From Azonexus sp. (GTDB taxonomy: Bacteria; Pseudomonadota; Gammaproteobacteria; Burkholderiales; Rhodocyclaceae), in assembly GCF_030824335.1 (NCBI RefSeq), contig NZ_JAVBXX010000008.1, positions 36,388-100,387 of the forward strand: DNA of 64,000 nt, in the 5' to 3' direction. Every line of letters starts with the position of its first letter. Within the stretch, counting starts at the first letter, position 1. Below, in pieces: positions 19,460 through 27,765 of this stretch. The notes below the pieces were generated by a model, which was not told where the DNA came from, did no database searches, and saw only the letters and a list, made by a program, of their open reading frames with translations. The position numbers were made by a program, and so were the translations under genes.

Positions 19460-20590
19460 ATGAATCGTCGGATTTCCGGCTTCACGCTGTGCCTAGTCGC
19501 AGTTTCACTCGCTGGTTGCGGCATTTTGCCCGATTCGCGCAAGATCGATTACAAATCAGCCGGCAAGGTTTCCACGCTGGAAGTTCCTCCCGATCTGTCG
19601 CAATTGACTCGGGATGACCGCTATCTGGTGCCTGACGATACCGGCAAGGGCGCGGCCACGTTTTCCGCCTATTCAGCGGAGCGCAGCCCGGAAGCTCGGG
19701 CTGGTCAGTCAGTCGTTTTGCCGCAGGTCGACAAGGTGAGTGTAGAGCGCTCGGGCAACCAGCGCTGGCTGGTCGTCGCCATGCCACCTGAAGCCTTGTG
19801 GGACAATATCAAGGATTTCTGGCAGGAAACCGGCTTCATCGTCAATGTTGAGCGTCCTGAAGCAGGGGTGATGGAAACCGATTGGGCAGAAAACCGGGCC
19901 AAGATTCCGGACGACTTCCTGCGTAATACGCTGGGTAAGCTGCTCGACAGCCTTTATTCGTCCGGCGAACGTGACAAATTCCGTACCCGTCTGGAGCCTG
20001 GAAGCGTCGCTGGTACGACGGAGATTTACATCAGCCATCGGGCGATGGAAGAGGTTTATACCTCGTCAGCCAAGGATGACACGCGTTGGCAGCCGCGGCC
20101 GGCCGACCCTGAGCTGGAAGCTGAAATGCTGCGCCGTTTGATGGTGCGTCTGGGGGCTGAAGAGCGGCGCGCTGAAGTTGCAATGGCCGTACCCAAGGCC
20201 GAACCGCGGGCTCGCTTGGGCAGCGCTGAAGATGGCAGTGGAAAGCTGGAAGTTTTTGATCGTTTTGACCGCGCTTGGCGTCGTGTCGGTCTGGCGCTGG
20301 ATCGTGTCGGATTTACCGTTGAAGATCGTGATCGTTCGCGCGGTTTGTACTTTGTCCGCTACGTCGATCCGGAAGTCGATAACGCCAGCAAGAAAAGCGA
20401 TGGCATCTTGTCCAAGCTGAGTTTCTGGAAGAGTGCTGATTCAGCGACGGTCAAGCGCGAACAATATCGCATTTATGTGGCCGATGTTGCTGGTCGTTCC
20501 AGTGTTCAGGTGCTGACCAGTGAAGGCGGGACAGACAAGTCGGAAACGGCTCGAAAAATACTCGGCTTGCTGCAGCAGCAGTTGCAGTAA
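19460..20590 (+). CDS. bamC: Outer membrane assembly lipoprotein BamC
   Basis: A 376-residue lipoprotein with signal peptide and lipobox (VSLAGCG, cysteine near residue 20), a short flexible segment (DYKSAGKVSTLEVPPDLSQL) that in E. coli BamC contacts BamD, and two helix-grip domains. It belongs to the BAM complex that inserts outer-membrane proteins. It directly follows dapA with a CGGAG ribosome site, as in E. coli where the pair is dapA-nlpB. A shared bidirectional terminator separates it from the convergent lipoprotein gene. Confidence 0.92.
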   Translation: MNRRISGFTLCLVAVSLAGCGILPDSRKIDYKSAGKVSTLEVPPDLSQLTRDDRYLVPDDTGKGAATFSAYSAERSPEARAGQSVVLPQVDKVSVERSGNQRWLVVAMPPEALWDNIKDFWQETGFIVNVERPEAGVMETDWAENRAKIPDDFLRNTLGKLLDSLYSSGERDKFRTRLEPGSVAGTTEIYISHRAMEEVYTSSAKDDTRWQPRPADPELEAEMLRRLMVRLGAEERRAEVAMAVPKAEPRARLGSAEDGSGKLEVFDRFDRAWRRVGLALDRVGFTVEDRDRSRGLYFVRYVDPEVDNASKKSDGILSKLSFWKSADSATVKREQYRIYVADVAGRSSVQVLTSEGGTDKSETARKILGLLQQQLQ

Positions 20591-20644
20591 CTTCCCTGCT
20601 GGATTCCGTGGGCCTTGTGCCTGCGGAATTTGTATTCGGAGAAA

Positions 20645-20673
20645 TAAAAAACGGGGCAAATGCCCCGTTTTTT
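20645..20673. terminator. Bidirectional terminator
   Basis: ACGGGGCA / TGCCCCGT stem with a two-base loop, flanked by A-runs on the left and T-runs on the right, so it works in both directions between bamC (plus) and the Ala/Pro lipoprotein (minus). Confidence 0.85.
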
Positions 20674-20689
20674 ACTGGCAAAAAGAAGA

Positions 20690-20941
20690 TTACTTCTTTT
20701 CTTCAGCGGCCGGAGCGGCAGCCGGTGCAGCAGCCGGAGCGGCGGCTTGGTCAGCAGCCGGTGCAGCGGCCGGAGCAGCCGGAGCGGCGGCTTGGTCAGC
20801 AGCCGGAGCAGCAGCCGGAGCAGCCGGGGCCGGAGCGGCAACAGGAGCCGGTGCCGGAGCAGCAACAACCGGCTCTTCTTTCTTACCGCAAGCGGTCAGG
20901 GCGATGGCAAACAGGGCAGCGGCGAGAATAGACTTGGTCAT
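20690..20941 (-). CDS. Small Ala/Pro-rich lipoprotein
   Basis: An 83-residue protein with a lipoprotein signal (AIALTACGKKEE, predicted lipidated cysteine at 18) followed by an extended alanine-proline repeat region and a charged end (AAEEKK). No enzymatic domain. The mature part is low complexity and likely forms an extended polyproline-like tether between membrane and periplasm. The DNA contains an exact 31-bp direct repeat with a 45-bp period, so length may vary between strains. Convergent with bamC. Function unknown. Confidence 0.7.
   Translation of the reverse strand: MTKSILAAALFAIALTACGKKEEPVVAAPAPAPVAAPAPAAPAAAPAADQAAAPAAPAAAPAADQAAAPAAAPAAAPAAEEKK
20731..20806. repeat. Direct repeat inside the Ala/Pro lipoprotein gene
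   Basis: Two identical 31-bp copies (20731-20761 and 20776-20806), offset 45 bp and therefore in frame; each encodes part of an AADQAAAPA unit. Confidence 0.8.
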
Positions 20942-21060
20942 GAAATTTCCTTATCGACAAGAAGCTAAAAATCCGAAAAATTTATCGGTTCGGCTAACGC
21001 CGATCCGTGCAAAATTATAGCGCAAAACAAATTGCTGCAATGCAGCGTAAGACAGGAAGT

Positions 21061-21537
21061 TTATAAACCTAGCGGTTTTTCCAGCAGATTTTTGTTGGAT
21101 TCCTGCCAGATTTCGTCAAATCGTTTTGCATAAGGTGCAATGTCATTTGGTTCATCAATGATCAGGACGCTGCGCGGCAGATTTTTTTCCAGGCGAACCA
21201 AGGCATGCATGCCATCAACGAGGAGCATATTGTCTCTAAGGTGGGCCAGTGCGTTCGGTGTTTGTCTAACTTCCACCCGATGCTCCCAGGTGGTGAAAAA
21301 CTGCTGGAGTCGTGGAGTATGCGCCTGGAAGTGCGAGGTTTCGCGCAACACAATGCGTAGCGGGTGATCGCCGGGCCGGGCAAGCAGGCTGCTCAAGGTG
21401 GCCAGGTGTTCGAGTGAGTCGAGCTTGAGTGCCTTCAGGTCTTCGTCGTAGATCTGCAAGCGGTGTTTGACCAGGCCCAGCAAGCGTTCAACTGCTGCGC
21501 CATAATCGGTCCAGGATTCGATGAGTTCGCGAGACAT
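21061..21537 (-). CDS. Conserved-looking protein of unknown function
   Basis: A 158-residue acidic soluble protein without signal peptide. It begins [20 protein letters not shown] and ends with [21 protein letters not shown], a pattern faintly like the C-terminal region of phospholipase-D-fold proteins, but no HKD motif is present. I used the ATG at 21537; the open frame runs further upstream into the rlmD gene on the other strand, which is unlikely to be coding. It is divergent from rlmD with only 51 bp between starts. I do not recognise the family with certainty. Confidence 0.6.
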   Translation of the reverse strand: MSRELIESWTDYGAAVERLLGLVKHRLQIYDEDLKALKLDSLEHLATLSSLLARPGDHPLRIVLRETSHFQAHTPRLQQFFTTWEHRVEVRQTPNALAHLRDNMLLVDGMHALVRLEKNLPRSVLIIDEPNDIAPYAKRFDEIWQESNKNLLEKPLGL

Positions 21538-21588
21538 GGCGTCAAGTTTAACCGATTGATAAAATTCGTGCTTTTCTTGGAGTTGACC

Positions 21589-22887
21589 GTGCCGACCGGA
21601 ACTATCGAATCGCTGGACCATGAGGCACGGGGCATTGCCCGTCAGGATGGCAAAACCATTTTTGTCGACGGCGCATTGCCGGGCGAAATCGTCGAATATG
21701 CCAGCTTCCGGCGGAAGGCGAAGTACGAACTGGCGCATCTGGTTCGCGTGTTGAAACCATCGGTGGCCCGGGTCGATCCGTTATGTCCGCATTTTGGCAT
21801 TTGCGGTGGTTGTGCAATGCAGCACATGGAGCCTTCTGCGCAGATTGCTGCCAAACAGCGCGTGCTTGAGGATAGCTTGTGGCATATCGGACGGGTCCGC
21901 TCGGAAACCATCCTTCCCCCTATTCACGGCGCGCCTTGGGGGTATCGGCATCGGGCCCGCTTGGGAGTGCGCAAGCCGGACGCTCGCGGCGGGATGCTGA
22001 TCGGCTTTCATGAATGGCGCAGTAGTTATATCGCTGATATCCGTAGTTGCGCAGTTTTGCCACCACATGTTTCTGATTTGCTGATGCCGTTGCGTAGCCT
22101 GTTCAGCGCGTTATCGATTGTTGATCATTTGCCTCAGCTTGAGGTTGCCGTGGGGGAGCATTGCACGGCGCTGGTTTTGCGTATTCTCCAGTCGTTGAGT
22201 GCAAAAGATGAAATATTGCTGCGCGAATTTGCCGATCAGCATCAGGTGGTGATTTACCTGCAGCCCAAGGGGCCGGATACCGCTTATCGCTTTTACCCAA
22301 AGGCTGGGCCGCGCCTTTCTTACACCTTGCCGGAGTTCGGTCTTGAGCTTGATTTTCGACCGACCGATTTCACCCAGGTCAATCATGCCGTCAATCGAGT
22401 CATGGTGCGTCGGGCCTTGCGTTTGCTCGATCCACAGCCGGGCGAGCGAATTGCCGACATGTTCTGCGGACTGGGGAATTTCACCTTGCCGATCGCCCGC
22501 TCGGGCGCTTCTGTTCTCGGGATCGAAGGGAGTGCCGGCCTGGTCAGCCGTGGGCGCGAGGCAGCCAAAGTGAATGGGGTGGGGCATCTGGTTGATTTTG
22601 CGGTGGCCAATCTGTTCGAATGCACTGAGGCATCGATTGCCGGGCTGGGACATTTTGACAAGATGCTGATCGACCCACCGCGCGAGGGGGCACAGGAACT
22701 GGTCGGATCATTGGGAGAAGACGGGCCGCGGCGGATTGTCTATGTCTCATGCAATCCCGGCACGCTGGCGCGTGATGCAGGAGTGCTCGTCACTTTAAAA
22801 GGCTATCGCTTGAAGGCCGCGGGTATCGTCAATATGTTCCCGCACACGGCGCATGTCGAATCCATCGCGCTGTTCGAGCGCCCATGA
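21589..22887 (+). CDS. rlmD: 23S rRNA (uracil-1939-C5)-methyltransferase
   Basis: A 432-residue SAM-dependent methyltransferase. An N-terminal TRAM-like domain (about 5-55) is followed by the iron-sulfur cysteines C66, C72, C75 ([10 protein letters not shown]) and C154, then the methyltransferase domain with [12 protein letters not shown] and the catalytic cysteine C388 in [12 protein letters not shown]. All catalytic and cluster residues of RlmD are intact. It methylates U1939 of 23S rRNA. The start is taken as the GTG at 21589 with TTGGAG upstream; the longer frame from 21463 overlaps the opposite-strand gene and is not family-like. Confidence 0.93.
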   Translation: MPTGTIESLDHEARGIARQDGKTIFVDGALPGEIVEYASFRRKAKYELAHLVRVLKPSVARVDPLCPHFGICGGCAMQHMEPSAQIAAKQRVLEDSLWHIGRVRSETILPPIHGAPWGYRHRARLGVRKPDARGGMLIGFHEWRSSYIADIRSCAVLPPHVSDLLMPLRSLFSALSIVDHLPQLEVAVGEHCTALVLRILQSLSAKDEILLREFADQHQVVIYLQPKGPDTAYRFYPKAGPRLSYTLPEFGLELDFRPTDFTQVNHAVNRVMVRRALRLLDPQPGERIADMFCGLGNFTLPIARSGASVLGIEGSAGLVSRGREAAKVNGVGHLVDFAVANLFECTEASIAGLGHFDKMLIDPPREGAQELVGSLGEDGPRRIVYVSCNPGTLARDAGVLVTLKGYRLKAAGIVNMFPHTAHVESIALFERP

Positions 22888-22909
22888 AAAAGGGCGGCCG
22901 TAGCCGCCC
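22887..22909 (-). terminator. Terminator of the Bax-inhibitor-1 gene
   Basis: On the minus strand a GGGCGGC / GCCGCCC stem with a four-base loop is followed by TTTTT. A looser T-run also lies on the plus side, so it may stop rlmD transcription too. Confidence 0.75.
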
Positions 22910-22932
22910 CAAGATATTTTTTCCGATCAGAT

Positions 22933-23625
22933 TCAGTCGCGTTCGCCGGTAAAAGCCATGATCAGGTTCAACAGGCCAACGAAAACGTTGTAAATATCAA
23001 GGTAGACCGCAAGCGTTGCGCTGACATAGTTGGTTTCTCCACCCTGAACGATGCGGCTGATGTCATACAGGATGTAGGCCGAGAAAATGCCGACGACAGC
23101 GGCGGAGATCGCCAGCGACAGGGCTGGGATCTGGAAAAAGATATTGGCGATGCCTGCCAGCAGGACAAGGATGACGCCGGCAAACAGGAATTTTCCCATG
23201 CCGGTGAAGTCGCGGGATTTCACACTGGCGACGCTGGCGAGTGTGAAGAAAATCGCTGCCGTACCGCCAGCAGCCAGCGAAATCATCGAGCCGCCATTGG
23301 AGAAGCCCAAGGCAACCTGCAGGATGCGCGACAGCATCAAGCCCATGAAGAAAGTGAAGCCAAGCAACAGGGCTACGCCCAAGCCACGATCCTTGTTTTT
23401 CTCGATGCCCCACATGAAGCCAAAAGCGACACCAAGGAACAGCATGAAGGAAATGAAGGGGCTGCCGGCAAAGAAGCTGAACTGCATCTGAATGCCGATC
23501 AGTGCGCCAATGATGGTCGGTACCATGGAAACGCCGAGCAGCATGTAGGTGTTGCGCAGGACGCGGTTTTGCTGCGTGGCCAGCGTGGGTGAGCCTGAGT
23601 GGGCAAGATCAAAATTGGTGTTCAT
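22933..23625 (-). CDS. Bax inhibitor-1/YccA family membrane protein
   Basis: A 230-residue inner-membrane protein with seven predicted helices and the BI-1 features (VLRNTYMLLGVSM at the start, YDISRIVQGGETNYVSATL near the end, where acidic residues of the pH-sensing pair normally lie). Family members are calcium-leak channels or modulators of FtsH proteolysis (YccA). The ATG at 23625 has AGGAA upstream. It is a single-gene unit with its own terminator. Confidence 0.92.
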   Translation of the reverse strand: MNTNFDLAHSGSPTLATQQNRVLRNTYMLLGVSMVPTIIGALIGIQMQFSFFAGSPFISFMLFLGVAFGFMWGIEKNKDRGLGVALLLGFTFFMGLMLSRILQVALGFSNGGSMISLAAGGTAAIFFTLASVASVKSRDFTGMGKFLFAGVILVLLAGIANIFFQIPALSLAISAAVVGIFSAYILYDISRIVQGGETNYVSATLAVYLDIYNVFVGLLNLIMAFTGERD

Positions 23626-23794
23626 GTGCGAAATTCCTGTGTGCGGTTTCTACAGAATCTAAGACTAACGGACTGCGCTGAAAGTTTCAAACAAAAGTGC
23701 CAACAAACAACTGCTTATCCGGCGCAGCGCCTGTGTTATCATGCGCGCCGCACGTTGGTCGGTGATGAGGATGTTTCGCTGATCTGATGTTTGC

Positions 23795-23882
23795 GGGGGT
23801 TTGGCAGAGTGGTCGATTGCACCGGTCTTGAAAACCGGCATACCGAAAGGTATCCAGGGTTCGAATCCCTGAGCCCCCGCCA
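23795..23882 (+). tRNA. tRNA-Ser(TGA)
   Basis: An 88-base class II tRNA: acceptor GGGGGTT paired with AGCCCCC, anticodon stem-loop CCGGT-CTTGAAA-ACCGG (anticodon TGA), a long variable arm with TACC/GGTA pairing, T-loop TTCGAAT and an encoded CCA. A TTATCAT box at about 23736 may be its -10. Confidence 0.96.
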
Positions 23883-23900
23883 GAAACGCTGGCCTATACG

Positions 23901-23934
23901 GCGCACTGGCTGTGCGCTGCCAATCCTTTTTTTT
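23901..23934 (+). terminator. Probable tRNA-Ser terminator
   Basis: Six-bp stem GCGCAC / GTGCGC with a five-base loop, then nine bases and a run of eight T. The gap between stem and T-run makes it imperfect. Confidence 0.5.
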
Positions 23935-23982
23935 AGTAGCCGTAGCTTGACGGTTGATTTCGCCATCCATTCTGGATGGCTG

Positions 23983-24201
23983 TCAGGCCATGCTGGCCAG
24001 CGCATCCATCAAGTCGGAGTTGTCATTGGTCAGAGCGCCAGCGTCGATCATGCCATTCTGGGTTTCAACGTGAGCCACGTAGCCATGTTCACGCATGATA
24101 TCTGCCCAGTTTTCCGCCATTTCTCTGGACGTGTGCCAAGGGCCGCGCTCCACAACGGGATGGGTGCTGCCATTGCGGTATTGGGTAACAACGCGAAACA
24201 C
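23983..24201 (-). CDS. Small hypothetical protein
   Basis: A 72-residue soluble protein (MFRVVTQYRNGSTHPVVERG...). It has balanced composition and an amphipathic middle (SREMAENWADIMREHGYVAH) resembling small conserved proteins in related bacteria, but I cannot name a family. It lies alone between tRNA-Ser and the cobalamin adenosyltransferase, in the same direction as the latter. Coding status is supported mainly by composition. Confidence 0.5.
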   Translation of the reverse strand: MFRVVTQYRNGSTHPVVERGPWHTSREMAENWADIMREHGYVAHVETQNGMIDAGALTNDNSDLMDALASMA

Positions 24202-24261
24202 GGGTTCATGCCTGATGGTGGTGCTTGATTATATGCTGCGTTGGGTGCTGTCTTATCAAGC

Positions 24262-24855
24262 TTAGTCTGCATTCTTGCCTTTTTGCCAAAGTACGTCGCC
24301 GCGCCCCCCGGCAAGGTTGAGTGTACGCCCAAGGATAAACAACAGGTCGGACAGGCGATTGATGTAGCGGCGAGCCGGTTCCGAGATGGCTTCAGCCTGA
24401 TGCAGGCGGACCATGGATCGTTCGGCACGTCGGCAGATGGTGCGGCATAGGTGGGCCAGAGCCGCCGGACGAGTGCCGCCGGGCAGGATGAATTCCTTGA
24501 GCATCGTCAGGTGGGCATTGAATTCATCGGCTAATTCTTCGAGGCGAGCAACTTGCGCGTCTTTCATGATCGCCATGCCGGGCAGGCAGAGCTCGCCGCC
24601 AAGATCGAATAAGTCGTGCTGGATATCAAGTAGCGCACTGTGTACTTTTGGGGGGAGTTCTTCGCAGAGCAGCAGGCCGATGGCGGAGTTGAGTTCGTCC
24701 ACTTCGCCAATGACATCGATGCGCAAGCTGTCCTTGCTGGTCCGGCTGCCATCGCCCAAGCCGGTGGTGCCGGCATCGCCGGTGCGGGTGACAATTTTCG
24801 ACAGGCGATTTCCCTTGCGCTCGCTGCCCTGTCCTGCTTCGATTTCCTGACTCAC
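24262..24855 (-). CDS. ATP:cob(I)alamin adenosyltransferase, PduO type
   Basis: A 197-residue five-helix-bundle enzyme that makes adenosylcobalamin from cob(I)alamin and ATP. The ATP-binding N-terminal motif RTGDAGTTGLGDGSR and the conserved CRRAERSM region with RRYINRLSDLLF are present. The start is a GTG at 24855 preceded by an excellent AAGGAG; the longer frame to 24987 overlaps the divergent gene. The divergent neighbour is a hydroxypyruvate-isomerase family gene, 63 bp away. Confidence 0.92.
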   Translation of the reverse strand: MSQEIEAGQGSERKGNRLSKIVTRTGDAGTTGLGDGSRTSKDSLRIDVIGEVDELNSAIGLLLCEELPPKVHSALLDIQHDLFDLGGELCLPGMAIMKDAQVARLEELADEFNAHLTMLKEFILPGGTRPAALAHLCRTICRRAERSMVRLHQAEAISEPARRYINRLSDLLFILGRTLNLAGGRGDVLWQKGKNAD

Positions 24856-24918
24856 TGGCGTTCTCCTTGTTGTGCTGCGAATTATACTTTCGCTCTCTCC
24901 GTACAGACTGTCGCCGCC

Positions 24919-25692
24919 ATGCCAAAGTTCGCTGCCAACCTCAGTTTTTTGTTTGCCGATCGACCGTTTCCCGAGCGCTTTGCGCATGCTGCGGCGTGGG
25001 GTTTCGCTGGTGTCGAATATCTATTCCCCTATGATTGGCCCGCGCATCAAATTGCGGCTTGCTTACAGGCTGCTGGTGTGGAGCAGGTTCTGTTCAACCT
25101 GCCGCCCGGGAATTGGGCGGCTGGGGATCGTGGTCTGGCTTGCCTGCCTGGCCGGCGTGGCGAGTTTATCGAAGGGGTCGAGCAGGCAATGGATTACGCT
25201 GTCCAGCTCGATTGTCCGCGCGTACATTGCATGGCCGGGTTGCGGCCTGCTGGTGTGGCTGAGACAGAGTTGGCTGCGACCTACATTGCCAATGTGCAAT
25301 TTGCTGCCGATCGTTTTGCCGAGATCGGTGCGACGGTGATGCTTGAGCCGATCAACAGTCGTATCGACATGCCAGGCTACTGGCTGGATGATGTTGAAAA
25401 GGCTTTTTGCCTGCTGGCGGCCGTTGACCGCAGTAATGTGAAATTGCAACTTGATCTCTATCATGCGCAGATTATTCAAGGTGATCTGGCGCGGACACTG
25501 GAAGCGAACATCGATCGCATCGGCCATATTCAAATCGCCGATAATCCAGGCCGGCACGAGCCGGGGACTGGTGAGATTCACTACCCTTTTCTGTTTAGCC
25601 TGCTTGATCGTCTTGGCTACGCCGGTTGGGTTGGCTGTGAATACAAACCCCTGACGACGACCGAGTCCGGATTGGACTGGTTGCCGCGTTAA
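24919..25692 (+). CDS. hyi: Hydroxypyruvate isomerase family protein
   Basis: A 257-residue TIM-barrel protein of the Hyi/OtnI family. Family motifs visible are PKFAANLSFLF at the N-terminus, EPINSRIDMPGY and LQLDLYHAQIIQGD with metal ligands, and a closing GYAGWVGCEYKP containing the active-site glutamate. Hyi interconverts hydroxypyruvate and tartronate semialdehyde in glyoxylate metabolism. The ATG at 24919 matches homologue starts. Stand-alone gene divergent from the adenosyltransferase. OtnI-like use of other sugar acids cannot be excluded. Confidence 0.88.
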   Translation: MPKFAANLSFLFADRPFPERFAHAAAWGFAGVEYLFPYDWPAHQIAACLQAAGVEQVLFNLPPGNWAAGDRGLACLPGRRGEFIEGVEQAMDYAVQLDCPRVHCMAGLRPAGVAETELAATYIANVQFAADRFAEIGATVMLEPINSRIDMPGYWLDDVEKAFCLLAAVDRSNVKLQLDLYHAQIIQGDLARTLEANIDRIGHIQIADNPGRHEPGTGEIHYPFLFSLLDRLGYAGWVGCEYKPLTTTESGLDWLPR

Positions 25693-25923
25693 ACCGCAGC
25701 GCCCCGCTTGCGTCGGGTAGCTGGGGAGATCAATCGGGGATCTATTGTTTTTTCGGTGCATCCCGCTTCACAGAGGGTTTATTGGGCTATTACTTTTGGC
25801 ATATTTTCCCTTGCCGGTTTAAAATGTCAGGATGTGTTGTAACTAATTGGCTCTGGGTCGAGTGCAGCTAAAAATCAGCTTATTGCCTGTTTGCCACTGA
25901 AATATGATTTAAGAGGTCTTCGC

Positions 25924-26814
25924 ATGAGCAAGGGATTTTCCGTGCAGGAAATAACGCAATCCCTGGGAAAAGAGGATGCGGACCGCGTCCGTCGTGTGCT
26001 GGAAGGCGGGATCAAGATCCCGGCTCAGCCGCGTGTGCTCGAAGAGTTGCGCCGGCTGATTGCCCGTGAGGAAATGGATGTCCGGCTACTGGCTCGGGTC
26101 ATCAATCAAGATGCCGCAGTGACAGCCATGCTATTTACCGTGGTTGGCAATCCGGCTTATCGCCAGCATCAACCATTTACTTCCATCGAACAAATCTTGC
26201 ATGCAGTTGGCGTCAAGCAAACTTACCATCTGGTCCAAGCCATTGCCTTGATCGGGGCGGCCAGTGTGCGTAAGGAAAAGCGCGTTTACGAAGCATTTTG
26301 GGCGCGTTCGCAATCGGTTGGGCAACTCGCCATGTTGATTGCCGATGAGCGTATTGCCGTCTGTAATCTTTTCCCCGATCAGGCTTACCTCGCCGGGATT
26401 TTTCATGCTTGTGGCGTGCCCTTGTTGCTGCAGCGTTTTCCGGCCTACTGTCATGAAATGCGCTTGGCCATCCCGGGGCATTGGGCGGACTGGCGCGAGG
26501 AAGATAGGAAATTTAATACCGATCATGCTGTAGTCGGCTATCTGGTAGCTCGTCACTGGTGTTTACCGGGCTTTATCTGCGATGCAATTCGTTACCAGCA
26601 TTCCATGGCTGAACTGGGTGACCATGAAGCACGCAGCATGGTCGCAATCCTGTTGTTGGCTATCGAAATACATACGCGCGATCAGCGTATTCCCAATACC
26701 GAATGGGAGGGCATCAAGTCTGATGTTCTACCTGAACTGGGCTTGGATGATGACTCTTTGCCAGAGTTTGTCGATATCATCCTTGAGCGCTACCATGGCG
26801 GCGATCTGGCATGA
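25924..26814 (+). CDS. HDOD domain protein
   Basis: A 296-residue cytosolic protein built mainly of an HDOD domain: IPAQPRVLEELRRL start, INQDAAVTAMLFTVV, AGIFHACGVPLLLQRF in place of the HD-metal motif (H-A-C instead of H-D), and DHAVVGYLVARHW. The missing HD aspartate suggests a non-catalytic role. The ATG at 25924 has AGAGG upstream. The 231-bp region before it holds nothing I can identify beyond AT-rich sequence suitable for a promoter. A PP2C phosphatase gene follows in the same direction 45 bp later, suggesting a shared signalling function. Confidence 0.82.
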   Translation: MSKGFSVQEITQSLGKEDADRVRRVLEGGIKIPAQPRVLEELRRLIAREEMDVRLLARVINQDAAVTAMLFTVVGNPAYRQHQPFTSIEQILHAVGVKQTYHLVQAIALIGAASVRKEKRVYEAFWARSQSVGQLAMLIADERIAVCNLFPDQAYLAGIFHACGVPLLLQRFPAYCHEMRLAIPGHWADWREEDRKFNTDHAVVGYLVARHWCLPGFICDAIRYQHSMAELGDHEARSMVAILLLAIEIHTRDQRIPNTEWEGIKSDVLPELGLDDDSLPEFVDIILERYHGGDLA

Positions 26815-26859
26815 TGTTCATGCTGCTGCCTACCTGATGTCGGAACGATGGGGGAGTGA

Positions 26860-27666
26860 ATGCCGTTAGTCGTTGATGCGTGTGTTGCGCAACATCAAGG
26901 GGATCGCAAGGAGCAGCAGGATCGGGTTCTCCTTGTCTCGCATCCTCGCAAAAAGGGGGTTCTGCTTGCTGCTGTCGCCGATGGAATGGGCGGTCATGCA
27001 GGTGGTACGCTGGCCGCCGAGCAGGTGATTCATACGGCCAAGTCCAACCTGGACAGATTTTCCCCCGCAGAGGAAAGTGCTTGTGGCATGCTGGAAGGCA
27101 GCATGCGTGAGGCGCACACCATGATCAAGATGTCGCGCTGCATCAACGAAAAGGAACCGCATAGTACTGCCGTGATGTTGTTGTTGCAGCCCAACCGGGT
27201 CAGTTGGGGATATTGTGGTGACAGCCGTCTGTATCATTTTCGTGGCGCCAGTTTGCTGTCGCGTACGGTCGACCACTCGCTTGTCGAACATTTGGTTTCT
27301 GTCGGCCGAATTACGCCAGAACAGGCTTTGACCCATCCGCAGCGAAATGTGTTGCTGACTTCGTTGGGCGGGCTGGACGAGCCTCGCTTCGACTTTTCGG
27401 AAACGCAGGATTTTCAGGCAGGCGACAGCTTCATGCTGTGCTCCGATGGCATATGGGCCTACTTCAGTGATGATGAAATCGGCGACTTGCTGGCGGCGAA
27501 TACGGCGCGTGCTGCATGTGAAGAAATTATCAGCCTGGCGCGTCAACGGGCGGCTGGGCGGGGTGACAATTTGTCGCTGGCCGTTATCCGGTTGGTTGCG
27601 GTTGAAGCACCCAAGAAAAAACTGCCCGCAGGGTTTGTCCCGCGGGCTAAGGAATTGATGAGCTGA
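26860..27666 (+). CDS. PP2C-family serine/threonine phosphatase
   Basis: A 268-residue protein phosphatase of the PPM/PP2C family. Metal-binding motifs are present: QHQGDRKEQQDR at the N-terminus, VADGMGGHAGG with D41, a GYCGDSRLY block, MLCSDGIWAYFSDDE and GRGDNLSLAVIRL near the end. It is a soluble stand-alone phosphatase without sensor domain. The ATG at 26860 has GGGGAG upstream. Its position after an HDOD gene suggests that one modifies or reads the output of the other; no partner kinase is adjacent. Confidence 0.9.
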   Translation: MPLVVDACVAQHQGDRKEQQDRVLLVSHPRKKGVLLAAVADGMGGHAGGTLAAEQVIHTAKSNLDRFSPAEESACGMLEGSMREAHTMIKMSRCINEKEPHSTAVMLLLQPNRVSWGYCGDSRLYHFRGASLLSRTVDHSLVEHLVSVGRITPEQALTHPQRNVLLTSLGGLDEPRFDFSETQDFQAGDSFMLCSDGIWAYFSDDEIGDLLAANTARAACEEIISLARQRAAGRGDNLSLAVIRLVAVEAPKKKLPAGFVPRAKELMS

Positions 27667-27735
27667 GTCATCTGGGCTGGCATCTGCGTTACAACATCCG
27701 ATGGATGGCTGCTTGTGCGATTTCACCCGACGAGC

Positions 27736-27757
27736 GGACCGGCTTTTTGACCGGTCC
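27736..27757. terminator. Hairpin between convergent genes
   Basis: Perfect GGACCGG / CCGGTCC stem with an eight-base loop between the PP2C gene (plus) and rhlE (minus). No T-run follows on either strand, so it is a weak terminator candidate. Confidence 0.35.
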
Positions 27758-27765
27758 CTCTGTGT

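Noticed and set aside
23672..23697. TGGCACTTTTGTTTG on the minus strand near 23690 as a sigma54 promoter
   Set aside because: The -12 element lacks the GC dinucleotide (reads TTTG), and the gene it would face is already explained by other elements.
23739..24005. Minus-strand frame reading GLRDSNPGYLSVCRFSRP
   Set aside because: This is the well-known artefact peptide from translating a tRNA-Ser gene in reverse.
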